From: Thiobacillus sp.
GTDB taxonomy: Bacteria; Pseudomonadota; Gammaproteobacteria; Burkholderiales; Thiobacillaceae
Length of the DNA: 9,323 nucleotides
Assembly: GCF_024708915.1 (NCBI RefSeq)
Contig: NZ_JANJXQ010000115.1
Span: 1 to 9,323 of the forward strand
Direction: 5' to 3'
The stretch's first letter is position 1; each line of letters begins with the position of its first letter. This document shows, in pieces, positions 1 to 5,874 of the stretch. The notes under the pieces were generated by a model. That model ran no database searches, was not told where the DNA came from, and saw only the letters and a program-made list of their open reading frames with translations. A program made the position numbers and the translations under genes.

Positions 1-28
1 CCGGCCAGCCATCGAAAAGCCGGGTCAC
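1..28 (-). CDS. Possible 5' end of a gene downstream of rsmB (partial)
   Basis: Reading on the minus strand, a GTG at 28-26 overlaps the rsmB TGA (27-25) as GTGA, a common form of translational coupling. It opens a frame (M-T-R-L-F-D-G-W-P) that runs off the left edge. An alternative start is the ATG at 12-10. Neither has a clear Shine-Dalgarno sequence, and only nine codons are visible, so no product can be assigned. In several betaproteobacteria a DUF4390 protein gene and a two-component ntrY/ntrX-like pair follow rsmB. That is context from family knowledge and is not seen here. Confidence 0.3.
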
Positions 29-1281
29 GTCTTGCGCAGCAGGGCGTAAAAGAAACCATCGTGCTCGGCATCGGGCAGCAGCGCCCCATCGGTCAAGGGT
101 TGAGGAAGCGGGCAGCGTTCGGCGTCTTTTATATGACGCGCCAGGAACGCTCGCACTTGCCCGTCGTTTTCTTCATCGAATATCGAGCAGGTGGCGTAAA
201 GCAATGTACCACCGCGGGCCAGCAGCCGCCAGAGTGCTTCCAGCATAACGGCCTGCTGCGCGGAAAATTGAGCGATGTCGTCGGGGCGGCGCAGCCACTT
301 GATGTCGGGATTGCGGCGCACCACGCCGGAGGCGCTGCACGGTACATCGGCCAGGATGCGGTCGAACGGCCGGCCGTCCCACCAGGCGGCGGGCTGTGCC
401 GCGTCGCCTGCGAGCAGCGTCGCCTGCAGTTGCAGGCGGTCGAGATTTTCGCGCACCCGCGCCAGCCGCACGGCGTCGACATCGAGCGCGCACAGATCGA
501 CATCCGCACGCTCCAGGATATGGCCGCTCTTGCCGCCGGGCGCCGCGCAGGCGTCGAGCACCCGCTCGCCCGCCTGGGCGTCGAGCAGGCGCGCGGCCCA
601 TTGCGCGCCGGCATCCTGTACCGACACCTCGCCCTGGTCGAAGCCGGGCAGGCTGTGCACCGGCACCGCGCGGTCGAGGGTGACCGCATCCGGACCGGTT
701 TGATGCGCCGGCATCCCGGCCTCGTTCAGGCGCCGGAGATAGCTTGCGACATCGCCACGGCGGCAATTGACGCGCAGAGTGAACGGCGGATGCAGCAGGC
801 TGGCCTCGAGGATACCCTGCCATTGGTCCGGATATTCGGCTTGCAGTTTCGCAATCCACCAGTCGGGGTGCGACCAGCGTGCGGACGGCTGGTCGGCGGC
901 GATTTTGTCCAGCTCGGCGCGGCACCGCTGAAAATTGCGCAGCACCGCATTGGCGAGACCGCGCCGCCAGCCTTGGCCGGCGGCGGTGACGGCGTTGTGC
1001 ACCACGGCATGGGCGGGGGCGCGGGTGTAGGCCAGTTGGTACAGCGCCACGCGCAGCAGCCAGCCCAGTTGCGGATCGGTCAGCGGACGGTCGAGCAGCG
1101 CCGCCAGCCAGGCGTCGAGGCGGCCCAGCTGGCGCAGGCTGCCATACACGATGTCCTGCAGCGCGCCGCGTTCGCCGGGCGTGTGCAGGTGCTGCAGGCA
1201 CCGCGGCAACACCTGGTGCAGCGCCGTACCGGCGAGCACCTCCTCAAGCGCGCCGGCGGCGAGTTGTTGCAGCTTACGCAT
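25..1281 (-). CDS. rsmB: 16S rRNA (cytosine-967-C5)-methyltransferase RsmB
   Basis: This 418-residue protein would use S-adenosylmethionine to methylate C5 of cytosine 967 (E. coli numbering) in 16S rRNA during small-subunit maturation in the cytoplasm. The N-terminal part (about 1-130) resembles the NusB-like RNA-binding domain of the family. The rest is the Rossmann-type RsmB/NOP2 methyltransferase domain. Visible motifs are RVNCRR (170-175), the SAM-binding DACAAPGGK (243-251), DVPCSASG (312-319) with Cys315, and YATCS (362-366) with Cys365. These two cysteines are the catalytic and release pair expected of RNA m5C methyltransferases. The length is close to E. coli RsmB (429). The ATG at 1281 fits the family N-terminus but has no good Shine-Dalgarno sequence. 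It is third in the def-fmt-rsmB block, 103 bp after fmt. The product assignment is very secure. Confidence 0.96.
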   Translation of the reverse strand: MRKLQQLAAGALEEVLAGTALHQVLPRCLQHLHTPGERGALQDIVYGSLRQLGRLDAWLAALLDRPLTDPQLGWLLRVALYQLAYTRAPAHAVVHNAVTAAGQGWRRGLANAVLRNFQRCRAELDKIAADQPSARWSHPDWWIAKLQAEYPDQWQGILEASLLHPPFTLRVNCRRGDVASYLRRLNEAGMPAHQTGPDAVTLDRAVPVHSLPGFDQGEVSVQDAGAQWAARLLDAQAGERVLDACAAPGGKSGHILERADVDLCALDVDAVRLARVRENLDRLQLQATLLAGDAAQPAAWWDGRPFDRILADVPCSASGVVRRNPDIKWLRRPDDIAQFSAQQAVMLEALWRLLARGGTLLYATCSIFDEENDGQVRAFLARHIKDAERCPLPQPLTDGALLPDAEHDGFFYALLRKT

Positions 1282-1355
1282 GGGGAAAAACGCCCCGCTT
1301 TGTCGGTTGATTCATGGGATTCTGGCCACCGCATCGAGCGGCGGATGATATCAGT

Positions 1356-1374
1356 CGCGCCGGCACCCGGCGCG
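1356..1374. repeat. GC-rich inverted repeat between fmt and rsmB
   Basis: A perfect 8-bp stem, CGCGCCGG (1356-1363) with CCGGCGCG (1367-1374), closes on a 3-nt loop. It lies 10 bp beyond the fmt stop on the minus strand. No T-run follows it on either strand, so it is not a canonical intrinsic terminator. It could be a weak attenuator or a transcript-stability hairpin between fmt and rsmB, or chance in GC-rich DNA. The rest of the 103-bp gap shows no convincing promoter. Confidence 0.4.
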
Positions 1375-1384
1375 CGATTCGACT

Positions 1385-2332
1385 TCAGGCGCCGAGCCGG
1401 ATTCCGGGCGACAGCGGACGGCCGGCGAGGAAGGCTGCAGCACTCATCCGTTTGCCGCCTGCCGGCTGGACCGCCTGCAAGGCCAGCGTTCCGCTGCCGC
1501 AGGCGACGATCAGCTGGTCCGCGCCGGCGCGCAGCACTTCGCCCGGCGCATTCGCGTTTTCACCTGCTTCGACAGGCAATGAATCGGCACCGGCTTGTGC
1601 CGACCAGATTTTCAGCGGCTCGCCGTCCAGCAGCGTCCACGCGCCGGGTGCCGGATTGTAGGCACGTACGGCACGCGCCAGCAGGTCGGCCGGCTGGCGC
1701 CAGTCGAGCCGGGCTTCTTCCTTGCTGAGTTTGGCGGCGTACGTCGCCTGCGCGTCGTCCTGCGGCTGCGGCAGCAGCGCAGGGTAGTTCGCCAGCGCCT
1801 CGACGATGGCGCCGGCGCCGGCCGCGGCCAGGGTGTCATGCAGGCTTGCTGCGGTGTCGGTTTCAAGGATCGGCACCGGCGTTTTCGTCAGCATGGCGCC
1901 GGTGTCGAGCCCGGCGTCCATCTGCATGATGGTGATGCCGGTTTCCGTGTCGCCCGCCAGAATCGCACGCTGGATCGGCGCTGCACCGCGCCAGCGCGGC
2001 AGCAGCGAGGCGTGGATGTTGAGGCAGCCGAAACGCGGCAGGTCCAGCACGGCCTGCGGCAGGATCAGCCCGTAGGCCGCGACCACCATGATGTCGGCAT
2101 CCGCCGCACGCAGTTCGGCCTGCGAATCGGGAAGCTTCAGGCTGGCGGGCTGCGCGACCGGCAGGCCGCGTGCCAGCGCCGCCTGCTTGACGGCGCTGGC
2201 GACCAATTTCATGCCGCGTCCGGCCGGGCGGTCAGGCTGGGTCAGCACCAGGGCGATGTCGTGCCCGGCATCCGCCAGGGCGTTCAGGGCTGCCGCCGCA
2301 AACGGCGGGGTGCCGGCAAAAACGATGCGCAC
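1385..2332 (-). CDS. fmt: Methionyl-tRNA formyltransferase Fmt
   Basis: This 315-residue cytosolic enzyme transfers a formyl group from 10-formyltetrahydrofolate to Met-tRNA(fMet), producing the initiator tRNA for translation. The N-terminal formyltransferase domain (about 1-205) carries FAGTP (5-9), the [13 protein letters not shown] loop (31-43) that recognises initiator t[10 protein letters not shown] (86-92), [17 protein letters not shown] (105-121) and [11 protein letters not shown] (138-148). The expected catalytic residues Asn105, His107 and Asp143 are present. The C-terminal domain (about 206-315) retains SKEEARLDW (203-211) and QPAGGKRMS (289-297). The start is a GTG giving MRIVFAGTP, which matches the family N-terminus. 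It has no obvious Shine-Dalgarno sequence and lies 10 nt after the def stop, so translational coupling is likely. Residue 10 is Pro where E. coli has Asp, a minor oddity. The def-fmt pairing is classical. Confidence 0.97.
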   Translation of the reverse strand: MRIVFAGTPPFAAAALNALADAGHDIALVLTQPDRPAGRGMKLVASAVKQAALARGLPVAQPASLKLPDSQAELRAADADIMVVAAYGLILPQAVLDLPRFGCLNIHASLLPRWRGAAPIQRAILAGDTETGITIMQMDAGLDTGAMLTKTPVPILETDTAASLHDTLAAAGAGAIVEALANYPALLPQPQDDAQATYAAKLSKEEARLDWRQPADLLARAVRAYNPAPGAWTLLDGEPLKIWSAQAGADSLPVEAGENANAPGEVLRAGADQLIVACGSGTLALQAVQPAGGKRMSAAAFLAGRPLSPGIRLGA

Positions 2333-2342
2333 GAGGAACGGC

Positions 2343-2876
2343 TCAAAGCGACGCGCGCACGGGCGCGGCGTCGGGGCGGTGTTCGCGCGCCTGTTTGGCC
2401 AGCTTGGCCTTGATGCGGTTGCGTTTGAGATTGGACAGATAGTCGACGAAGACCTTGCCCATCAGGTGATCCATTTCGTGCTGGACGCACACCGCCAGCA
2501 GACCCTCGGCCTCGAGTTCGAACCGCTTGCCGTCGCGGTCGAGCGCACGCACGGTGACGCGCTCGGCGCGCTCGACCTTGTCGAAAATGCCCGGCACCGA
2601 CAGGCAGCCTTCTTCGCTTTCTTCACGCCCGGACTGCGCGACGATTTCGGGATTGATGAACACCCGCAGCTCGTCGTGGGTTTCGGAAATGTCGATGACG
2701 ACGACGCGTTCGTGAATGTTGACCTGAGTGGCGGCCAGACCGATACCGGGCGCGGCGTACATGGTCTCGGCCATGTCGTCGATCAGCTTGCGGATGCGCG
2801 CGTCCACCGCCTGCACCGGTTTGGCGATGGTGTGCAGGCGCGCATCGGGGTAATGCAAAATGTCGAGTCTGGCCAT
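2343..2876 (-). CDS. def: Peptide deformylase Def
   Basis: This 177-residue metalloenzyme removes the N-terminal formyl group from nascent polypeptides at the ribosome exit. All three family motifs are intact: GIGLAATQ (44-51), EGCLSVP (89-95) and QHEMDHL (132-138). The metal ligands are Cys91, His133 and His137, and the general base is Glu134. The ATG at 2876 gives [11 protein letters not shown], the usual type-1 deformylase N-terminus. A longer frame opens with GTG at 2930, but its 18 extra residues do not match the family and I judge them leader sequence. There is no strong Shine-Dalgarno sequence before either start. It is first in the def-fmt-rsmB block, with fmt 10 nt downstream. It diverges from the LysM gene across a 160-bp gap that should hold its promoter. 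Confidence 0.97.
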   Translation of the reverse strand: MARLDILHYPDARLHTIAKPVQAVDARIRKLIDDMAETMYAAPGIGLAATQVNIHERVVVIDISETHDELRVFINPEIVAQSGREESEEGCLSVPGIFDKVERAERVTVRALDRDGKRFELEAEGLLAVCVQHEMDHLMGKVFVDYLSNLKRNRIKAKLAKQAREHRPDAAPVRASL

Positions 2877-2985
2877 AAAAAGCTTTACGAATGAAGGGAC
2901 TGGAGGCACACTTTGATGCAAAATCCGCACCCGGCCGTCAGCAACCCTAAATATAAGACGGCGGATAGCCGTAAGTTAGGCGCAC

Positions 2986-3015
2986 AGTATATTTTCAACG
3001 CAGAAAATTAGACAA
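2986..3015 (-). promoter_or_regulatory. Candidate sigma70-type promoter for def-fmt-rsmB
   Basis: Read on the minus strand, TTGTCT (3015-3010, 4 of 6 with the -35 consensus) is followed after 18 nt by TATACT (2991-2986, 5 of 6 with the -10 consensus). It points towards def, and the leader would be about 100 nt. This is pattern matching only. A second TATATT (2956-2951 on the minus strand) lacks a good -35. Confidence 0.35.
2988..2993 (+). promoter_or_regulatory. Candidate -10 element for the LysM-dprA-smg-topA run
   Basis: TATATT matches 5 of 6 bases of the sigma70 -10 consensus and lies 43 bp upstream of the LysM GTG. No convincing -35 lies 16-18 bp upstream, so it may need an activator or may be chance. 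It overlaps the candidate minus-strand -10 (2986-2991), so RNA polymerase could probably occupy only one direction at a time. Confidence 0.25.
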
Positions 3016-3022
3016 GGTCTAA
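3008..3022. promoter_or_regulatory. Perfect inverted repeat, possible operator or 5' leader hairpin
   Basis: TTAGAC (3008-3013) and GTCTAA (3017-3022) form a perfect 6-bp dyad around AAG. The dyad sits 2 bp upstream of the LysM gene's Shine-Dalgarno sequence and overlaps the candidate -35 of the divergent def promoter. It could be a binding site for a dimeric regulator or a small hairpin in the LysM mRNA leader. No known regulator motif is recognised. Confidence 0.35.
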
Positions 3023-3024
3023 AT

Positions 3025-3030
3025 GGAGGG
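3025..3030 (+). promoter_or_regulatory. Ribosome binding site of the LysM gene
   Basis: GGAGGG lies 6 nt before the GTG at 3037. This strong Shine-Dalgarno match decides the start codon, which also gives a clean signal peptide. Confidence 0.75.
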
Positions 3031-3036
3031 TTCCCC

Positions 3037-4314
3037 GTGCGTCAACTCGTTGTTTCTCTTGCCCTGTTGCTGGCCGCTGCTCCCACGCTGGCCGATACCC
3101 TTAAATTGCAGGACAACGCGCCGGACAAATACGTCGTGGTCAAAGGCGACACGCTGTGGGATATCTCTGGCAAGTTTCTCAAGGATCCGTGGCGCTGGCC
3201 GCAGATCTGGAACCTGAACCGCGCGGAAATCAAGAACCCGCACTGGATTTACCCGGGCGACCTGATCGTGCTCGACCGCAGCGGCAAGGAGCCGCGTCTG
3301 GCGCTGGTCAAGGGCGGCAAGAACGGCATGCAGACGATCAAGCTGTCGCCCGGCGTGCGCGCGGCCGAGATCGGCAGCAATGCCATTCCGGCGATTCCCA
3401 TCACGGCGATCCATGCCTTTCTGAAACAGCCCTTGCTGGTCAGCGACGACCAGCTGAACAACGCGCCGCAGATCCTCGGCACCAATGAAGAGCGCGTCAT
3501 CATGACGACGGGCGACACGGCGTACGCCACGGGCGATGGCTCGGCAAACCGCAATTGGCAGATTTACCGCAAGGGACAAGCCTTGACCAACCCCGACAAC
3601 GGGGAGCTGCTGGGCCATGAGGCCGTGTTTTTGGGCGATGCCGAGACGCTGGTCGCCGGCAACCCGCAAAAATTGCAGATCAAGCGGGTGACGCAAGAGG
3701 TGTTCGCCAAGGACAAGCTGTTGCCGGCGCAGGAAACCACCGTATTCGAATTCGTGCCGCATGCGCCAGAAAAACCGGTTTCCGGCAAGGTGATTTCCGC
3801 CTACGGCGCCGAAGGAATGTCCAACTCCGGGCGCTATCAGACGGTGGTGATCAACCGCGGCGCACAGGACGGCCTCGAACCCGGTCATGTGCTGGCGGTG
3901 TATCGCACAGGAAAACTGGTCAAAATGGACCCGAAAAAGGGTGGCCGCCAGCGCTGGGTTTTCCTCGATTCCGGCTGCATCAAACCAGGCGAAAAGATCA
4001 GCTTCGACCAACCTTATGAGCCTGGCAAGGTCATGCAGGACTGTCCCGGAACGGAAGTCCAGGCCGGGCCCTGGGCCTACATGGATGTGGGCTGCCTGAA
4101 ACCCGGCAAGAAAGTGAGCTTCGACCAGTTCTTCGACCCCAAGGAAGTGTACGACCGCAGTTGCGTCGACAAGACCCAGGCCGACGCCGTCCAGCTCCCG
4201 GACTCCCGCACCGGCCTCGTCATGGTGTACCGCGTGTTCGATCGCGTGTCCTACGCGCTGATCATGCAATCCGAACGCCCGGTATACCTGCTCGACACGG
4301 TGAAAAACCCCTGA
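3037..4314 (+). CDS. Secreted LysM peptidoglycan-binding protein with a cysteine repeat insert
   Basis: This 425-residue protein starts with a probable signal peptide (1-19, cleaved after PTLA), so it is expected in the periplasm or on the outer surface. A LysM domain (about 31-79, VVKGDTLWDISGKFL through WIYPGDLIVL) should bind N-acetylglucosamine-containing glycan in peptidoglycan. No catalytic domain is recognised. The middle (about 80-245) is unassigned. The stretch at about 246-292 and 386-425 looks like one beta-rich domain split by an insert. That insert holds two related units (311-336 and 350-376), each with DxGC(I/L)KPG and SFDQ signatures and two cysteines. These four (314, 336, 353, 376) are the only cysteines in the protein. 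The GTG start has a strong Shine-Dalgarno sequence. It is first in the plus-strand run, 30 bp before dprA. LysM proteins occur beside dprA in other betaproteobacteria, but their role is unclear. Confidence 0.88.
   Translation: MRQLVVSLALLLAAAPTLADTLKLQDNAPDKYVVVKGDTLWDISGKFLKDPWRWPQIWNLNRAEIKNPHWIYPGDLIVLDRSGKEPRLALVKGGKNGMQTIKLSPGVRAAEIGSNAIPAIPITAIHAFLKQPLLVSDDQLNNAPQILGTNEERVIMTTGDTAYATGDGSANRNWQIYRKGQALTNPDNGELLGHEAVFLGDAETLVAGNPQKLQIKRVTQEVFAKDKLLPAQETTVFEFVPHAPEKPVSGKVISAYGAEGMSNSGRYQTVVINRGAQDGLEPGHVLAVYRTGKLVKMDPKKGGRQRWVFLDSGCIKPGEKISFDQPYEPGKVMQDCPGTEVQAGPWAYMDVGCLKPGKKVSFDQFFDPKEVYDRSCVDKTQADAVQLPDSRTGLVMVYRVFDRVSYALIMQSERPVYLLDTVKNP
3967..4164 (+). repeat. Coding tandem duplication within the LysM protein gene
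   Basis: Copy 1 (3967-4044, residues 311-336) and copy 2 (4084-4164, residues 350-376) have a period of 39 codons. They share D-x-G-C-(I/L)-K-P-G-(E/K)-K-(I/V)-S-F-D-Q, then an aromatic, an acidic residue and Pro, and each ends in Cys. The DNA of the two copies has diverged much more than the protein pattern, which indicates an old duplication kept by selection rather than a recent slippage event. Confidence 0.75.
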
Positions 4315-4331
4315 ACGCACGCGTTCTCGCC

Positions 4332-4336
4332 GGGAG
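4332..4336 (+). promoter_or_regulatory. Ribosome binding site of dprA
   Basis: GGGAG lies 8 nt before the GTG at 4345 and supports that codon as the dprA start. The LysM stop ends at 4314. Confidence 0.6.
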
Positions 4337-4344
4337 CATCGGGC

Positions 4345-5412
4345 GTGGCTGACGCCTGGCTGCGCCTCGCGCTCGCCCCCGGGGTCGGCAACGCCAGCCT
4401 GCTCCGCCTGCTGACGGCCTTCGGTTCTCCGGAGGCCGTTTTGGCATCCGGCCGCGCGGCGCTGGCGGCGCATCTTTCCTCCGCCCAATGCGCTGCGCTG
4501 CTGGCCGAACCCGACGCCGCGCGGCTTGACGCCGCCCATGCCTGGCTCGGCCAGCCGGGCAACAGCCTGATGACGCTGGCCGACGCGGACTACCCGAAGA
4601 ATCTGCTGGAAATCGCCGATCCGCCCGCGCTGCTGTTTTGCAAGGGACGACGCGCCCTGTTGAGCCAGCCCGGCCTCGGCATCGTCGGCAGCCGCAACGC
4701 CACGCCGCAGGGGGTGCGCGACGCCGAAGCCTTCGCCCATGCGCTGTCCGACGCCGGGCTCACCATCGTCAGCGGGCTGGCGCTCGGCATCGACGCAGCG
4801 GCGCATCGCGGCGGGCTGGCAGGCGCTGGCTCGAGCGTCGCTGTCATCGGCACCGGGCTCGACCGCATTTACCCGGCGCGCAACAAGGCGCTGGCGCACC
4901 AGCTGGCCGAAAACGGCCTGATCGTGTCGGAATTTCCGCTCGGCACGCCGCCGCTGCCCGGCCATTTCCCGCGCCGCAACCGGCTGATCAGCGGTCTCTC
5001 CCGCGGCGTGCTGGTGGTGGAAGCCGCGCCCGACAGCGGCTCGCTGATCACCGCACGGGTCGCCACCGAACAGGGACGCGAAGTGTTTGCCATTCCCGGT
5101 TCCATCCATTCGCCGCTGGCGCGCGGCTGTCATGCGCTGATCAAGCAGGGCGCCAAGCTGGTCGAATCGGCCGCCGACATTCTCGACGAGCTGGCCTGGC
5201 AGCAGCGGCTGGCGCCGCCCCGCTTGCGGGTGCCGCCGGAAACCCTGTCCGATCCGGTGCTGGATGCGCTCGACGGCGCACCGGCCGCGCTCGACACTCT
5301 CGTACAAAGAACCGGGTTGACGCTGGATGCGCTTTCAGCGAAGCTGTTGACGCTTGAACTGGATGGGCGAATTGCGTCCCTGCCCGGCGGGCGCTACCAA
5401 AAAATCCACTGA
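4345..5412 (+). CDS. dprA: DNA-processing protein DprA (Smf)
   Basis: This 355-residue cytosolic protein binds incoming single-stranded DNA during natural transformation and loads RecA onto it. Homologues also occur in bacteria not known to be transformable. It has an N-terminal helical SAM-like region (about 1-75), a central Rossmann-fold DNA-binding domain (about 80-285) and a C-terminal winged-helix domain (about 298-350, DprA_WH). Family motifs are VGSRNATPQG (114-123), SGLALGIDAAAH (143-154), FPRRNRLISGLS (208-219), SGSLITA (231-237) and the IPGSIHSPLARGCHALI stretch (250-266). The length is typical of the three-domain proteobacterial form. The start is GTG with a GGGAG site. The stop is 4 nt before smg, so the two are probably translated from one mRNA. 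Its presence alone does not show that the organism is competent. Confidence 0.96.
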   Translation: MADAWLRLALAPGVGNASLLRLLTAFGSPEAVLASGRAALAAHLSSAQCAALLAEPDAARLDAAHAWLGQPGNSLMTLADADYPKNLLEIADPPALLFCKGRRALLSQPGLGIVGSRNATPQGVRDAEAFAHALSDAGLTIVSGLALGIDAAAHRGGLAGAGSSVAVIGTGLDRIYPARNKALAHQLAENGLIVSEFPLGTPPLPGHFPRRNRLISGLSRGVLVVEAAPDSGSLITARVATEQGREVFAIPGSIHSPLARGCHALIKQGAKLVESAADILDELAWQQRLAPPRLRVPPETLSDPVLDALDGAPAALDTLVQRTGLTLDALSAKLLTLELDGRIASLPGGRYQKIH

Positions 5413-5416
5413 CACT

Positions 5417-5863
5417 ATGCTCGACATCCTGGTTTACCTGTACGAAAGCTTTCGCATGGCGGAGCTGGCGCCCGATCGCGACGCGCTGGAAAAGCGCCTG
5501 TTCGCCGCCGGTTTCGAAGAAGCCGACATCAACGCCGCGCTCGACTGGTACGCCAATCTGGCCAGCAGCGCCAGCCACGAACGGCTGGCCCTGGCGTATG
5601 ACCGTCATTACGCGCCGGAAGAACTGGAGCGACTGAACGACGCCTGTCGCGCCGAACTGGCCTATCTGGTCAATGCCGAAATCCTCGACCCCGAATCACG
5701 CGAATGGGTGATTTCCGGCCTGATGGCGCTGGGCGGCGAGGACATCGAACCGGACCATGTGCGCTGGATGACGCTGATCGTGCTGTGGAGCCGCGGGCTG
5801 ATCGAACATTTCACCCACCTGGAAGACATGCTGCTGAACCACGAGCCAGGACGTTTGCACTGA
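5417..5863 (+). CDS. smg: Smg family protein (DUF494)
   Basis: This 148-residue acidic cytosolic protein belongs to the Smg/DUF494 family, which is found beside dprA (smf) in beta- and gammaproteobacteria and has no established biochemical role. The N-terminus MLDILVYLYESF and the C-terminal part with GGEDIEPDHVRWMTLIVLWS (106-125) fit the family. No signal peptide, membrane segment or catalytic motif is visible. The ATG at 5417 is chosen because it gives the family N-terminus. An in-frame ATG at 5354 would add 21 residues lying inside dprA and is unlikely. The start is 4 nt after the dprA stop without a clear Shine-Dalgarno sequence, consistent with coupling. topA begins 11 nt after its stop. 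Confidence 0.93.
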   Translation: MLDILVYLYESFRMAELAPDRDALEKRLFAAGFEEADINAALDWYANLASSASHERLALAYDRHYAPEELERLNDACRAELAYLVNAEILDPESREWVISGLMALGGEDIEPDHVRWMTLIVLWSRGLIEHFTHLEDMLLNHEPGRLH

Positions 5864-5874
5864 ATCGAATAACC

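Noticed and set aside
1282..1295. GGGG/CCCC pairing just upstream of the rsmB ATG, considered as an RBS-masking hairpin
   Set aside because: The stem is only 4 bp and there is no clear Shine-Dalgarno sequence for it to mask.
1274..1315. Thirteen-codon minus-strand frame overlapping the rsmB start (ATG at 1315, TAA at 1276-1274)
   Set aside because: It could be an upstream ORF, but it has no Shine-Dalgarno sequence and such short frames arise by chance. No evidence favours it.
61..1728. Open frame of 555 codons on the plus strand opposite rsmB and the 3' part of fmt
   Set aside because: It spans two well-supported genes and the gap between them on the other strand, and its composition is that of an antisense shadow.
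2877..2930. N-terminal extension of def from the GTG at 2930
   Set aside because: The extra 18 residues do not fit the deformylase family and there is no Shine-Dalgarno sequence. The ATG at 2876 gives the standard N-terminus.
3019..5307. Very long open frame (762 codons) on the minus strand opposite the LysM gene and dprA
   Set aside because: It lies opposite two genes with clear family motifs and its translation shows no recognisable domain. Long antisense frames are common in GC-rich DNA with strong third-position bias.
5704..5874. Extended TopA N-terminus from an in-frame ATG at 5704
   Set aside because: The added 57 residues lie inside smg in another frame and are Arg/Pro-rich shadow sequence. 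Family TopA proteins start at MSKLVIVESP.
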